Of a DNA stretch of 64,000 bases, positions 32,833-42,847 are shown piece by piece. The notes below the pieces were generated by a model that had not been told where the DNA came from, did no database searches, and saw only the letters and a program-made list of their open reading frames with translations. The number at the start of each line of letters is the position of its first letter. The first letter of the stretch is position 1. The position numbers and the translations under genes are program-made. The DNA is from Anaeramoeba flamelloides. Taxonomy: Eukaryota; Metamonada; Anaeramoebidae. The stretch spans positions 16,012,001-16,076,000 of the forward strand of contig JANTQA010000032.1 of NCBI GenBank assembly GCA_027625915.1. The letters are read 5' to 3'.

Positions 32833-34130
32833 TTTTACAATTTTTTTTGTTTTTTTTTTTTTTTTTACTTTTTTTTATTTTTGTTTTTTTTTTAATCCTA
32901 CTTTGTTATTTGATCTTTGATCGAGTATTTGGATTTCTTTTTAGAAAATAACAAACAAACAAAACCCAAAATTGAACAACTAATTTTTAATTTTTAGATG
33001 GTTTAGTTTTATTTTGACAACTAAAGACTAAACTTCAATTCAATCTTTTTAATTTTTTTTCAATCCTTCCTTTTTTTTACTTTTGTGTTTTTCAAAAATA
33101 AAATAAATTGAGAAACCTTCCAAAACGAGTTCGAGTTGAGGCTTTGTTTTGTGTTATTTTAACAATTCGGATCGTTTAACCAAAGGATAATCAAAATTTC
33201 AACCATAATAATTCTTAAAAACTTTTTAATAATTTTTGGGTTTGGATTAGAAAGACTGTTAATCAAAATTGAAGACTCAAAATTGACAGGTGTTTATTCT
33301 TCTTCTTTTAAAAAATTTCCTCTTTCAAATCCAGCAAGATCCTTCAAATAAGATTTTCCAAATGTCAAATTTTGAGATTAGGATTTTTCTGATTGATAAC
33401 CAATACCATCATTTGCCAATTTTAAAAAAATTTTGTAAATTTTAATTCGAAAATAACAAAGTCGATACTTTTTAACAATGTAAACAGAAAAAATAAAAAG
33501 ACCAAACAATATTAAATCAAAAGGAAAACTAAATCGATTTAGTTGGCTCTTCCTTCTTGGAGTTTTGAGATCAAATTTTTATTTTTTTTTAATTCAATTT
33601 GAATTTAAGGATGGGTTTCTAGATTTAATATTTAGTGAAGATTATTTTTAGAACTAACCACATATTTGTTGACTTTAAAGAATGTTGACACAAGAGATCT
33701 TGTTGAAATTTTTTTTTTTTTTTTTTTTTCAACATTTAAATTCAAAACCATTATTCCACAATCCGAATTCAAAAAATTTTCCTTTTAAATGTTCAAAAAT
33801 CAAAATCCTCTTGCTTTTCTTACAATCCACTTCATTTTAATATAAAATAGAGTTGAGTGTAAGTGTATAAATATATATTTTCAGATAAAGTAAAAAGTAA
33901 GTGAACCAAAAAGGTAAACAAAATTTTTAAAATTATGACTTGTTTCGTATGAGAATTTCAAAATGTTTTTGTGATCAAATAAATAGATTTTTTTAAAAAT
34001 TTTTATAAAATTTCAATCTTTTGTTTTTTTTTAAAATTCATTGAACTTTTAAATCATTTTTAAATATCTAATATATTGTATTTCAACCTTCAGATAACTT
34101 AAAATTAGGATATTTTGGAACATTATTGGG
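32833..34130. other. AT-rich stretch, nothing recognised
   Basis: T-rich 3' flank of the B-box ORF followed by text without open frames or known repeats. A long T run lies at 33,709-33,729. Confidence 0.4.
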
Positions 34131-34131
34131 T

Positions 34132-35092
34132 GTTTGAAATATTCGTGAAAATACTCGAAAATCGAAAATACACGAAAATTTTAAAACCCTAAAATTTTAA
34201 AAACCCAAAATTTGTAAAAACCGAAAATTTGTAAAAAATGAAATTTGTAAAAACCGAAAATTTTAAAACTCGAAAATTGAAAATCCACGAAATTTTTAAA
34301 ACAACATTAAATTTTTAAAACCACTTAAAAACACTTTTAGGACAACTTATAACAAACTCCTATTGTTCAGAGAGATATATTTATGATATAATAACAATTT
34401 TACTTTTTAGACATAATATTTTTTTTGAATTTTCTACTATAATTCCTCTGAAAAGTTTTTGGTAACTTTTGAATATAAACAAGTATGTTAATACTTGTTA
34501 GGGTAAGTATATGTGTAGGAGGGTGTATGTTTGGGATTGGTATGTGCTCTATTGGGGTTGGTAGTGTGACTAGGTTGGCTATTTTGGATGTTAGATTAAA
34601 CCAATTTCTCTTCTGGAATGGAACGTTAAATATCCGTTTGACTTTTGTCACCTTGTGTAAAGGGTAGGGGTATTTGTTTGTACGATTAGATATTACTTGG
34701 TTATTTTTGGATTGTATTTAAAGATTACAAAATTATGAGTAATGATACACAATTAGAAATTTTCTTTAAAAAGACATTTACTCTTATTTTATTAATATCA
34801 TTTTAGCAATCATCAGAAATGTTACTGGTATCTAAGATACCAATTATTTTCGCACAAAAGGGGTTGTATACTATTCCTAAATATTTGTCATTTTTTTCAA
34901 ATGTTGTATTTTTCAGTTAAAAAAAATTTTTTTTCTACAATAAAATTCTAATTTTACTGCTAAACTGAATGTACTGATCCTAGGGTTACTTAAAAGTTGT
35001 CTATAAAGTGCTTTTTTTTTTTTTTTAGTTGTTTTAAAAATTTTAGGGTATTTTCGATTTTTGGGTATTTTCAGGAATGTTTGATAGATTCA
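34132..35092. mobile_element. Foldback element with CGAAAAT-rich arms
   Basis: The left arm (34,132-34,345) is a degenerate tandem array of AAAACCGAAAATTTGT-like units and starts GTTTGAAATATTCGTG. The right arm (34,960-35,092) carries the inverted equivalents, for example TTTTCGATTTTTGGGTATTT and CAGGAATGTTTGATAG. The centre includes a G+T-rich tract (34,485-34,680). The open frames in that tract on both strands look like repeat translation. Confidence 0.55.
34485..34680 (+). repeat. G+T-rich tract
   Basis: Degenerate GGGTAAGTATATGTGTAGG-like text with a strong excess of G over C. It resembles the G+T-rich tract at 58,800-59,020. Confidence 0.55.
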
Positions 35093-35369
35093 CATTTTTG
35101 ACCAAAAAAAAAAAAAAATATCGTTTCTTCAATCTTTGTTTTTTTGAGAATTCATTCAAAAAGATAAGTAAAAAATAATAAAACTACAATAAATTAAAAC
35201 AAATTTCCAATAGTTGGAATTATTCAACAAAAAAAATATTTTATTGATCAAAATTATTCCTCAACAAAACAATTATTTATTAGAATTAATTTTGTTGTTT
35301 TTATTATTAAATTTATGAAAATTGGAAAATTTGCAATCAAAAATAAGATCATTTTGAATTCAATCTTTT

Positions 35370-35860
35370 TGTTAAGAAAAATAAGTGAAACTTGTTTTAT
35401 CAGGAAACATTAAAAGAAATCAAAGAAAAAAAATATTAATTCAAGAAATCGAAAAAATAAATAATTAAAAACAAAATGGAGCATTAATCAAAATAACAGT
35501 TGTTTTTTAATCATACTATCTTATAATCAGTTTTTTCTTTGATTTGATTTTTTATTATGAAATATTGTAGTTGAAAAAATTCAACTATTTTTGAATTTGA
35601 GAAAAAGTACAAATCATATATCTCAAGATAAAATGAGATTTATTCATTATTTTTTATTGATTTAATTAATAATAAAATAATAAATAATTCAATCTAGTAA
35701 ATTTTTAATCTGTTTATTTAATTTAAATTACAATTCATTTTCAGTTTTCTGTGATTTCTCAGGTTTCTGTGATTTCTGTGATTTCTGTGATTTCTGTGAT
35801 TTCTGTGATTTCTGTTTTTGCTTCCAATTAGAAATGATCTATCACTTTTTTAAGGTATTT
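35370..35860. mobile_element. Tigger-type MITE, second copy
   Basis: AAATAAGTGAAAC at the left and CACTTTTTTAAGG at the right are decayed ends of the type seen at 21,388-21,927. The interior shares ATAACAGTT(G)TTTTTAA, a TTTCTTTGATT stretch and the TTTCTGTGA repeat array (35,750-35,825). The left AAATCACAG array has been lost. Confidence 0.65.
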
Positions 35861-36254
35861 GACTTTTAATACCACAACGTCTAATATTATTTTTATTTTG
35901 ATCCAAAAACCATACTTTTTTTACTTGATAAACCCAGAAAGGATCATTTCAAATTTGGTTATCTGTCTTTCTTGTTTTCTGAAAAACAAAAAGTTTATTT
36001 GCTACCATTTCCAAATGACTTTGAAACACCTAATAAACGATTTAACAACCAAGTAAATATTTCTCAATAAACCCTAAAATAACATCTTGAATTTATGCAA
36101 TCAAAACATACAGTGAAAATATAAAACTTATCCTTGACAAAATTCATATTAAACAATTTTTTCAAAAAAATTAACTTTGTGGGTAAAAAATAGAGTTAAT
36201 TAAATAAATTCAAATATTTTGAATAGTTTTTTATTTTTTTTGTTTAACGGGCGA

Positions 36255-36430
36255 ATCAATATTAAATTTTTTTACCTAAATTTAATAGCGATCGAGAAAA
36301 TTGTTTGCTAATGACTTAGATTTGAAAACTTGTATATTTTTTTTTTGAACATATTTCTAGATAAGGAATCCTTATTTAGAAATTGGTCAAATAAAAAAAA
36401 AAAATATAATAGAGACTAGTCCCTTAAAGC
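36255..36430. mobile_element. CTCTATTA-family MITE, inverted copy
   Basis: GACTTAGATTTGAAAAC at the left and AATAGAGACTAGTCCCTTAA at the right match the element at 27,915-28,100 in opposite orientation. The internal motif AAGGAATCCTTATTTAGAAA is shared. Confidence 0.55.
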
Positions 36431-36639
36431 ATATGTAATTCATCTACTACAACTGGGAACCTTTAACTAGAAAAAATGGTTTATTTTTAATAACATGAAA
36501 TAAACTGACATTATAGAATACTAAAAATAGAAATAAAAGGATTGTTCATTTATTATTTATAAAAAACATTAAAATATAATTCAAACTTAATTGTTTAATA
36601 TGATATTGTATTTTCTTCTTTTAAATAAATTATTATTTT

Positions 36640-37360
36640 CGAAAAATAATTAATTCTTAAAAATCTTTATGACACATGTGCAAAAATGATTTCTATTTTT
36701 ACATATTTTTTTTTTATTTGATCAAATTGTGATTTTTTCATTAACTATGATACTTTTTTGGTATGCGCTTCAAGGGTTAGCAAACTTGGCCATTTATTTG
36801 ATGTTTTATTGTGATAACAAATTCCATTTAATAAACGATTGGAGATTTTTGGATTTATTTGAATTTTAAAAAAAATATTTTCGATTTTTTCTCAAAGTTT
36901 CTACTCCAAATCAATTTTAAAATCTTTTTTAAATCCTATTTGTTTCAAAATAAATTGGACAAAATTTTCATTCAGCTTTCCAAAAAAAGATTTTTTATAA
37001 ATCAGTAAACCTTTCAAATTTTAGATAATTTCTGAAGAGGAAGCTTAAATTATTAATTTTCCTCTTTTAGAATTGAGTACTTTGTTTTTTTATTAATTCT
37101 TGACAGGTGTGATTTTTTTGGAAAGTAGAATGAAAATTTTGTCCATTTTATTTTGAAATTAACAGTACAATAGAATGTTACTAAAGACATTGAATATGTA
37201 TCCAAGTTTCTTGGGACTTGAGATATTACCATAAAAGTATCATAGTTAATGAAAAATCACAATTTTATCAAAAAAAAAAAAAAACATGAAAAATTCAGAA
37301 ATCATTTTTTACACCTGTGTTATAGATTTTTAAGAATTAATTATCATTCTGATCTCATTA
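36640..37360. mobile_element. Long foldback element
   Basis: Two arms of roughly 300 bases mirror each other. Outer pairs include TTCTTAAAAATC and GATTTTTAAGAA, then CATTAACTATGATAC and GTATCATAGTTAATG. The inner pair is AAAATTTTCATTCAGCTTTCC with GGAAAGTAGAATGAAAATTT. The core contains GAAGAGGAAGCTTAAATTAT. There is no open frame. The inner 220 bases equal the short copy at 27,115-27,315, so the longer unit may be the parent form. Confidence 0.75.
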
Positions 37361-37633
37361 TTTATTTATAAAATACTGAAAAGTATAACATTATCTTCAA
37401 TCCGTTTTAAATCAAAGGAATCAATTCCTATTGAAAACTAATATTTTGATTCAATCACTTAATTGAGTAGAGTATACCTTCCAAATTAAAGTTTTATTAT
37501 GTTAAGAAATATGATTCAAATAGAATTCAAATATATTAAATTTACAGTACTACAGATTTGGTTTAATTAAAATTTGAAATTCATTTCTTGTTAATTATTA
37601 TTATTATTATAAAAAAAAAAATGAGTTTTACTT
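37361..37633. other. AT-rich stretch, nothing recognised
   Basis: No open frame or repeat family is visible between the foldback element and the minus-strand ORF. Confidence 0.4.
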
Positions 37634-37855
37634 TTAAAAAATATTTGGATGTACGATATTTTTAGAGAATTTTTTTTTCAAATTGTCTTTTGTAATATTT
37701 AAATTTTTTATCAATTGTTGTTCTCTATTCATCAGTAATTTGGATTGATCATTAATAATAATTTTAATTAAAAATTTTTTGAAAAAATTATATCCAAACA
37801 TAAATTTATTGTGAAAATTCCAAACTTGGAAAATATGATCAATAATAACAGTCAT
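37634..37855 (-). CDS. Hypothetical short ORF, unrecognised
   Basis: A 73-codon frame (start MTVIIDHIFQVWNFHNKF, end ...NIVHPNIF) whose composition is less repetitive than most frames here, with aromatic residues and a charged C-terminal half. It starts a few bases from the + strand gene-like patch at 37,861, so the two would be divergent. I recognise no family. It may be a fragment of a decayed gene or chance. Confidence 0.25.
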   Translation of the reverse strand: MTVIIDHIFQVWNFHNKFMFGYNFFKKFLIKIIINDQSKLLMNREQQLIKNLNITKDNLKKKFSKNIVHPNIF

Positions 37856-37860
37856 TTATT

Positions 37861-38300
37861 GTTTTGATCTGGAAACGATCACTCACTTTGTTATGATTCA
37901 AGTTTTATTGGAGGAAGAAGATAAAAAATGATGATCTTGTTTGAAGTGATATAAAATGATATCCAGGAGTTCTATGAACTCCGATCAATATCATTTTAGT
38001 ACCAGAACAATCTCATTATATTTTGAGTATGGAAGGTAATCCAAAAAAGGAAGGATTGACAATAGGGGGAGATTTTTGAACAAATAGAAACAAATATAAT
38101 TTTGATATTTATTTTTAGGAAATCAAGATCTAAATTGGAATAATAAAAAGAGTCAAAGAAAAGAATAAAAACCAATTTGTTATTCTTTAAATGATATGAT
38201 GAAGAACTTTTATTCTATAAAGGATCATTTTTTTCTTCACCAACTGAATTATTGAAAAACATTAAAGTTAAATTGTAAAAATTTTGTTTATATCAAGGAC
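37861..38300 (+). pseudogene. Gene-like patch with in-frame TGA codons, unrecognised
   Basis: Frame 1 from 37,861 reads sensibly for about 75 codons if TGA is passed over: segments SDIKWYP-less-stop, TPINIILVPEQSHYILSMEG, and KKEGLTIGGDF followed by TNRNKYNFDIYF. The stops fall where tryptophan would be plausible, as expected if TGG decayed to TGA under strong AT pressure. The frame then shifts at a homopolymer and continues with GNQDLNWNNKKSQRKE and SLNDMMKNFYSIKDHFF, with TAA stops. I read it as a decayed host gene or retroelement, not as evidence for a changed code. Confidence 0.35.
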
Positions 38301-38487
38301 AAAACTTGGGTTTAAATTGTCACAGAGACAAACTGGATCATCAAACTTTTTAATGAGTCTCTATTTCTCCTTTTTATTACACGTTTGTTTAGAAATATCC
38401 CGAAGGTCTTCAAATATAAAATCATGTATATACTTTCTGAGGATTCTTGACAGTGAACGATTTTGAACATTCATATAAAAATTGATT

Positions 38488-38508
38488 TGACTTGACTTGA
38501 CTTGACAT
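38488..38508. repeat. Short TTGAC tandem repeat
   Basis: Four tandem copies of the pentamer TTGAC. Confidence 0.85.
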
Positions 38509-38758
38509 TGTAGAAATTATTATTAATTTATTTATGTAAAATATGTAATTTTAAAAATCTTTTTGAAATATTAAAAATTTTTACTTTTGAAATATTTAAA
38601 AATATTCTCTTTTCAATTTTTTCAAGGAAAAAGAGTACAAATTTTTTTTTGTTTTTTAAAAAAATGATATTAGTTGTTTTGTTTTCTCTCTTCTTTTCTT
38701 TTCTCAATTATTTCTCGAAAATTTTTTTCCAGTTACTATATCACCACCTAAAGAAATT

Positions 38759-40013
38759 CTAGGGTTTTTTAATTGGTTCGGTTAATTGTGTTTGTGTCTT
38801 CAAATTTGGTAAAGGTATTGGTGACTTGAATGGTGTGATATAAGTGTACTCAAATGAATTATGAATTTTTTTTCGAGTTAGTGATATTTGTAGTCCATCA
38901 GAAACATTTTCTATAAATGACTCATACTTTGTTGGAAATAATTGCTGTTTTAGATAGGATTTTAATCCTTTAAAAATAACAACATCGCAGGGTTGGAGTA
39001 AATGGGAACTATTGGCTGGCAAAAATAAAATTTGTATTTTGGATTTTTCACATAATAAATGCCCTTCATCCGGTCTATGAGAAGGAGCACCGTCTATTAT
39101 TAGTAATGCATTTTCATTTTCACCTATTTTTTTTCTCTTGAGGTCAACAGCAGGGATAAAAATATTTTTTAACCATTTTGAAAAAAGAGTTTTTGTCATG
39201 TATCCCGAATTCGATTGAACAAATGAGAGCCTTGTATAATTGGAGTTGTCAACTAAGTCTTGTTTGATTGTTCTTCTTTTATCCAACATTAGGGTATTTA
39301 GACTTGTTCCATCATTTGCTACTGTGACAACAGCAGTGATATGGAAGTTGATTTGTGGAATGTTTCGAATTGGATTGTTTGTTAAGTCAGTAGTAACCAC
39401 TTTAATCTTCTCAGTACTGGTATTATTATAAATAGCGGTTTCATCCATATTGAAAATTAGACCGGGTTTATACCTATGCTTTTGGATTAAGAATCTTAAG
39501 TTAAAAAAATATTTTGTCAGTTCTTCATCTTTTATTGGTGGTTTTTCTTTTTTTGTTTGCTTACAATCCAAAATGAAACAGTGATTTCTTTTTACCCAAC
39601 CATATACCCATTTTCTGGAAAGAATCTCACTTTGTTTTATCTGACTTCCAAAATTTTGAAGATTAAATTCTCGTATTAAGTGATTAGCTTCGTCTAATAT
39701 CTCAATAATACTTGGGGCTTTTTTTTCTAAAAGTTTTTTTATTTATCCACATTTTTAATTTCTTTGTTTGTTCTTCATTCAACTTTAATGGCCGACCTTT
39801 TCTGGTTACAATTCCATTTTCTTCAAATTTTTTAACCCATCTACCTAACGTTGTTCTTGATACATTAAAATAATTGGAAATGGCACTAACTCGAACTACC
39901 CTGTTTTCCATATTTTTTATACTTTTCCAAGTTTCAAAGGCCTTTTCAATATTTGTTGAACAATTTCTGACTGAAGAACTCAATGCGTTTCTCTTTATAA
40001 TTTTTGTTATCAT
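38759..40013 (-). CDS. pogo/Tigger-like transposase, one frame break
   Basis: DDE_1-type transposase of the pogo/Tigger/jerky branch, predicted to cut and paste its element at TA. From the proposed start MITKIIKRNALSSS (40,013) comes a psq-like helix-turn-helix (SAISNYFNVSRTTLGRWVKK), then GRPLKLNEEQ, a CENP-B-like segment with KWVYGWVKRNH, and the catalytic core. The Asp residues are in IFNMDETAIY, LLIIDGAPSHRP and NSSHLLQPCDVVIFKGLK, with 35 residues between the last two. The only break I see is a frameshift in a T run near 39,720. The combined length, about 415 residues, fits the family. A longer N-terminal extension would start inside the terminal repeat and is unlikely. A change in a homopolymer could equally be an assembly error, so this copy may be intact. 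Confidence 0.85.
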
Positions 40014-40078
40014 TTTCAAAAACAGAATTGTTGTAAAAACCCCAATTAAAAAAAAAGTAGAAAAAATGAAAAAAAAGA

Positions 40079-40125
40079 TCTGTTTCACATTTTTTCCCTG
40101 TTTCACTTTTTTTCCACAACAGTTA
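40079..40125. repeat. Terminal repeat of the Tigger-like element
   Basis: Two tandem CTGTTTCAC motifs followed by TTTTTTTCCACAACAGT and TA lie just upstream of the transposase start. They match both ends of the MITE at 21,388-21,927, linking that MITE to this transposase. I could not find the opposite end left of 38,759, so the other terminus may be lost. Confidence 0.7.
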
Positions 40126-40340
40126 GTTTTTTTTTTCTAATATAAAAAGAGAAAAACAATTTTTAGATTTTTTGAAATTTGAATTTTACAAAAAAATGGA
40201 ATTTATTGTATTTACCAAACATTATCTGAAAACACAAGATTTTTTTTTTAAATTTTGATTTCTATAAGACAAATAATTTGTTTCATTATAAACAAATTAT
40301 TATGATAAAAAAAATCCTAATAGTTGAAACATATAATCTT
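40126..40340. other. Gene-free AT-rich stretch
   Basis: Nothing recognised between the Tigger terminus and the TTATAAC array. Confidence 0.4.
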
Positions 40341-40590
40341 TTTAAAAAAAATTTTTTATAACATTTATTTTAACATTTTTATCACAAAATTTCCTTTTAA
40401 ATGATGATTTTTTCAATATATTTTTTGAAAAAATATTCTTATAACATGGGCTTATAACATGTTACAAATATTATAAAACATTTTATAACAAACATTTATG
40501 TTATAAAAGTTTTTATTATAAAATTTTATAACATTTTAAACGTTTATAACACCTTTACAACACGTTTATAACATGTTATAAAAAACTTTT
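40340..40590. repeat. Degenerate TTATAACAT array
   Basis: Repeated TTATAACA/TGTTATAA words, many forming local palindromes such as TTTATAACATGTTATAAA at 40,566-40,583. A run of T follows. Confidence 0.75.
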
Positions 40591-41594
40591 TTTTTTTTTT
40601 TTTTTTGAGGGTATAATCTTTGAAATTACCAAGATTAAAATCTAATGTTTAAAAATATTTTAAAGTCTTCTAAAATAACTTTTAATAACATTTTTAAAGT
40701 CAAAATTTACAAGTGAAATACTTTTTATATTGATTAAGGGGTTAAAGTTTATCAAGGAGAAGTCGAAGATTTATATAAAGTTTGTATAATAACCCAATGA
40801 TTTTCATCAAAATCTTTCGAAAATAATTACAATGCTAATTTACAATTTTTAAAAAGATCTAATCTCAATCTTATCTGTTGTTATACAAAAATGAAATAAT
40901 CAAAATTTCATCAAAAGAAAAAGTCAGAGTTTTTTTTGAAAAAAATACATTTCATTTTTATCATTGGAATTTCTTCTTTTCTTCAATTGAAAAATGATTT
41001 AATTTTCAATTTTTTTTTTTTTTTTACTTTCTCTAACTCAACAATTTAATTTTTTTTGATGATGACTTTTTTAAAAAAATTTCTTGTTAAATGATTATAT
41101 TTTTTCGATTTCTTTTAACAGAAAAGAAAGTGTTTTGAAATAAAAATTAGTAAAAAAAATATAATTTTTTACTTTTATTAATTGTTTAAAATTAAAATTG
41201 AATTTAATATAAAAATATAGTAAGCTTTTTTGATCTCCTTTTTCCATAAATATAAATCGTTTTAGATTTTGGTTTTAATATGAAATAAAGTTTTATTATT
41301 ATTATTTTAATTTTTCCATTTATTTAATATTATTACAATCAAAGTAAATAAAATATGAATAATAAATGTATTACATTTTATTATTAATAAATAAAGTTTG
41401 ACAACAAAGTTGCTCATAAATATTTTTAATTGGTGTTTTTATTTAATATTAATTTTGGGGTTACCATTTGGTTTTTTTACGATCACTTGATTTTTAATTT
41501 CTTTGTTTACCTTGAAGTTTAAAATTATTAAAAATTATTATTTTAATTGGAAATTTTAAAGTTTTTTCTTTTTAGGTTTTAAAATCCTAAAATA
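40591..41594. other. AT-rich stretch, nothing recognised
   Basis: No open frame above the AT background and no clear repeat family. Confidence 0.4.
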
Positions 41595-41951
41595 TACAGC
41601 AATTTCAAACCTGGTGAGCACTATTTAACTTGTTTTAAAATTTTCATTAAACTTTTTAAAAAACTCCTTTCAATTGAAATGAACTCTTGTTATTTTGGAC
41701 TCAAATCTTCTTGTATTGTCCTTAATATTCAAGATCCCTTACAAACATGGAATTTTTGAAATTCTTTTTCAAAAAAGTTTTTTAAAAAAAAGGAAAAGTT
41801 GTTTAAGAAGCTTGGCATTCATGTATTCTTGAGTTTTGGTGATAAAACTTTAATTTAGTTTTAACAGCTCTTAGAAGTTCAAAAAAAGTTTAATCAAAAT
41901 TAAAATTCCAAGTTAAGTTAAATCGTGCGCACCATGTTTGAAAGTGCTGTA
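41595..41951. mobile_element. 357-bp MITE with TACAGCA...TGCTGTA ends
   Basis: Left TACAGCAATTTCAAACCTGG and right, read inward, TACAGCACTTTCAAACATGG are near-identical inverted repeats. They extend about 60 bases (GTGAGCACTATTTAACTT against GTGCGCACGATTTAACTT). TA at both ends suits a Tc1/mariner target. This is a different family from A and has only one copy in the window. Confidence 0.8.
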
Positions 41952-42847
41952 TTTTTGGATTATTTATTATATATTATTTTTTATATTTTTTGTTTTAATT
42001 ATGTGAATAATTTTATATTTTTGAATAACATTGATAACAATCAATACAAGATCTAATTTAAAAGCAAATTTTTTTTTAAAAAAAAAAACCCAAAATTTCA
42101 CAATTAAGCAACTCAATCGCAACATTGTCATATTTTGAGTTTCTACCATTCATAAAATTTTCCTAGATTTGTGAATGTATTTAGTTTATGTAAAATCAAA
42201 ATATTTTATTTTTCTAAAATGATTGATATTATAATACATACAAGTTTTTTTTAATAGAAAACCCAAATAAAATTAGTTGATAGTATCTAACTATTTGATC
42301 AATCAATATTTAATTAATAAAGTTAATACAAATCTCTCAAGAAAGACTTTTTTTGTGCCATTTACTCCCAAATAATACAATACATTTCAATTTTTATAAT
42401 TATATATTTTTTATTTTGAATAATTTATATAAATAAGAAATATTTGTTAAGATTTTAATTGGTTATTAACTCTAGTTATATATTTCCAAAAGATAAATAT
42501 TTTTAATATATGATTATTTTAATCAAATCTATAATTGTAAGTTGCAAAAAAGTTGAATTGGAGTTCATTTTAATCAAGATTTATTTTTTTAATTTTTTAA
42601 TCTTATAATTTTGAACTTATTTTTAATCACATTTTGTTTTGTTATATTTTAAAAATTTCATTTAATTATATGTGTAAAAAAAAAAAAAAATAAAATTTTT
42701 TATAGAATTTTAAATCTAATTTTTAATTTTGTGGAAAATTCTTCTTTTTTTAATTTAATTAATTATAATTCTTTTTATTTATATTATGTTATACTCTTTT
42801 TTTCGATTTTTCTAAAAATTTTAAAATTAAACTTTAAAATCGATTAT
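41952..42847. other. AT-rich stretch upstream of the TLDc gene
   Basis: At 42,180-42,320 a fragment with AAATTAGTTGATAGTATCTA resembles the left part of the 2.7-kb repeat. The rest is unassigned and may hold the missing 5' exon or promoter of the following gene. Confidence 0.35.

Noticed and set aside
37861-38300. A changed genetic code with TGA as Trp
   Set aside because: TGA ends the B-box ORF and the TLDc gene right after complete domains, and intact frames here use TGG for Trp. TAA stops also interrupt the same patch.
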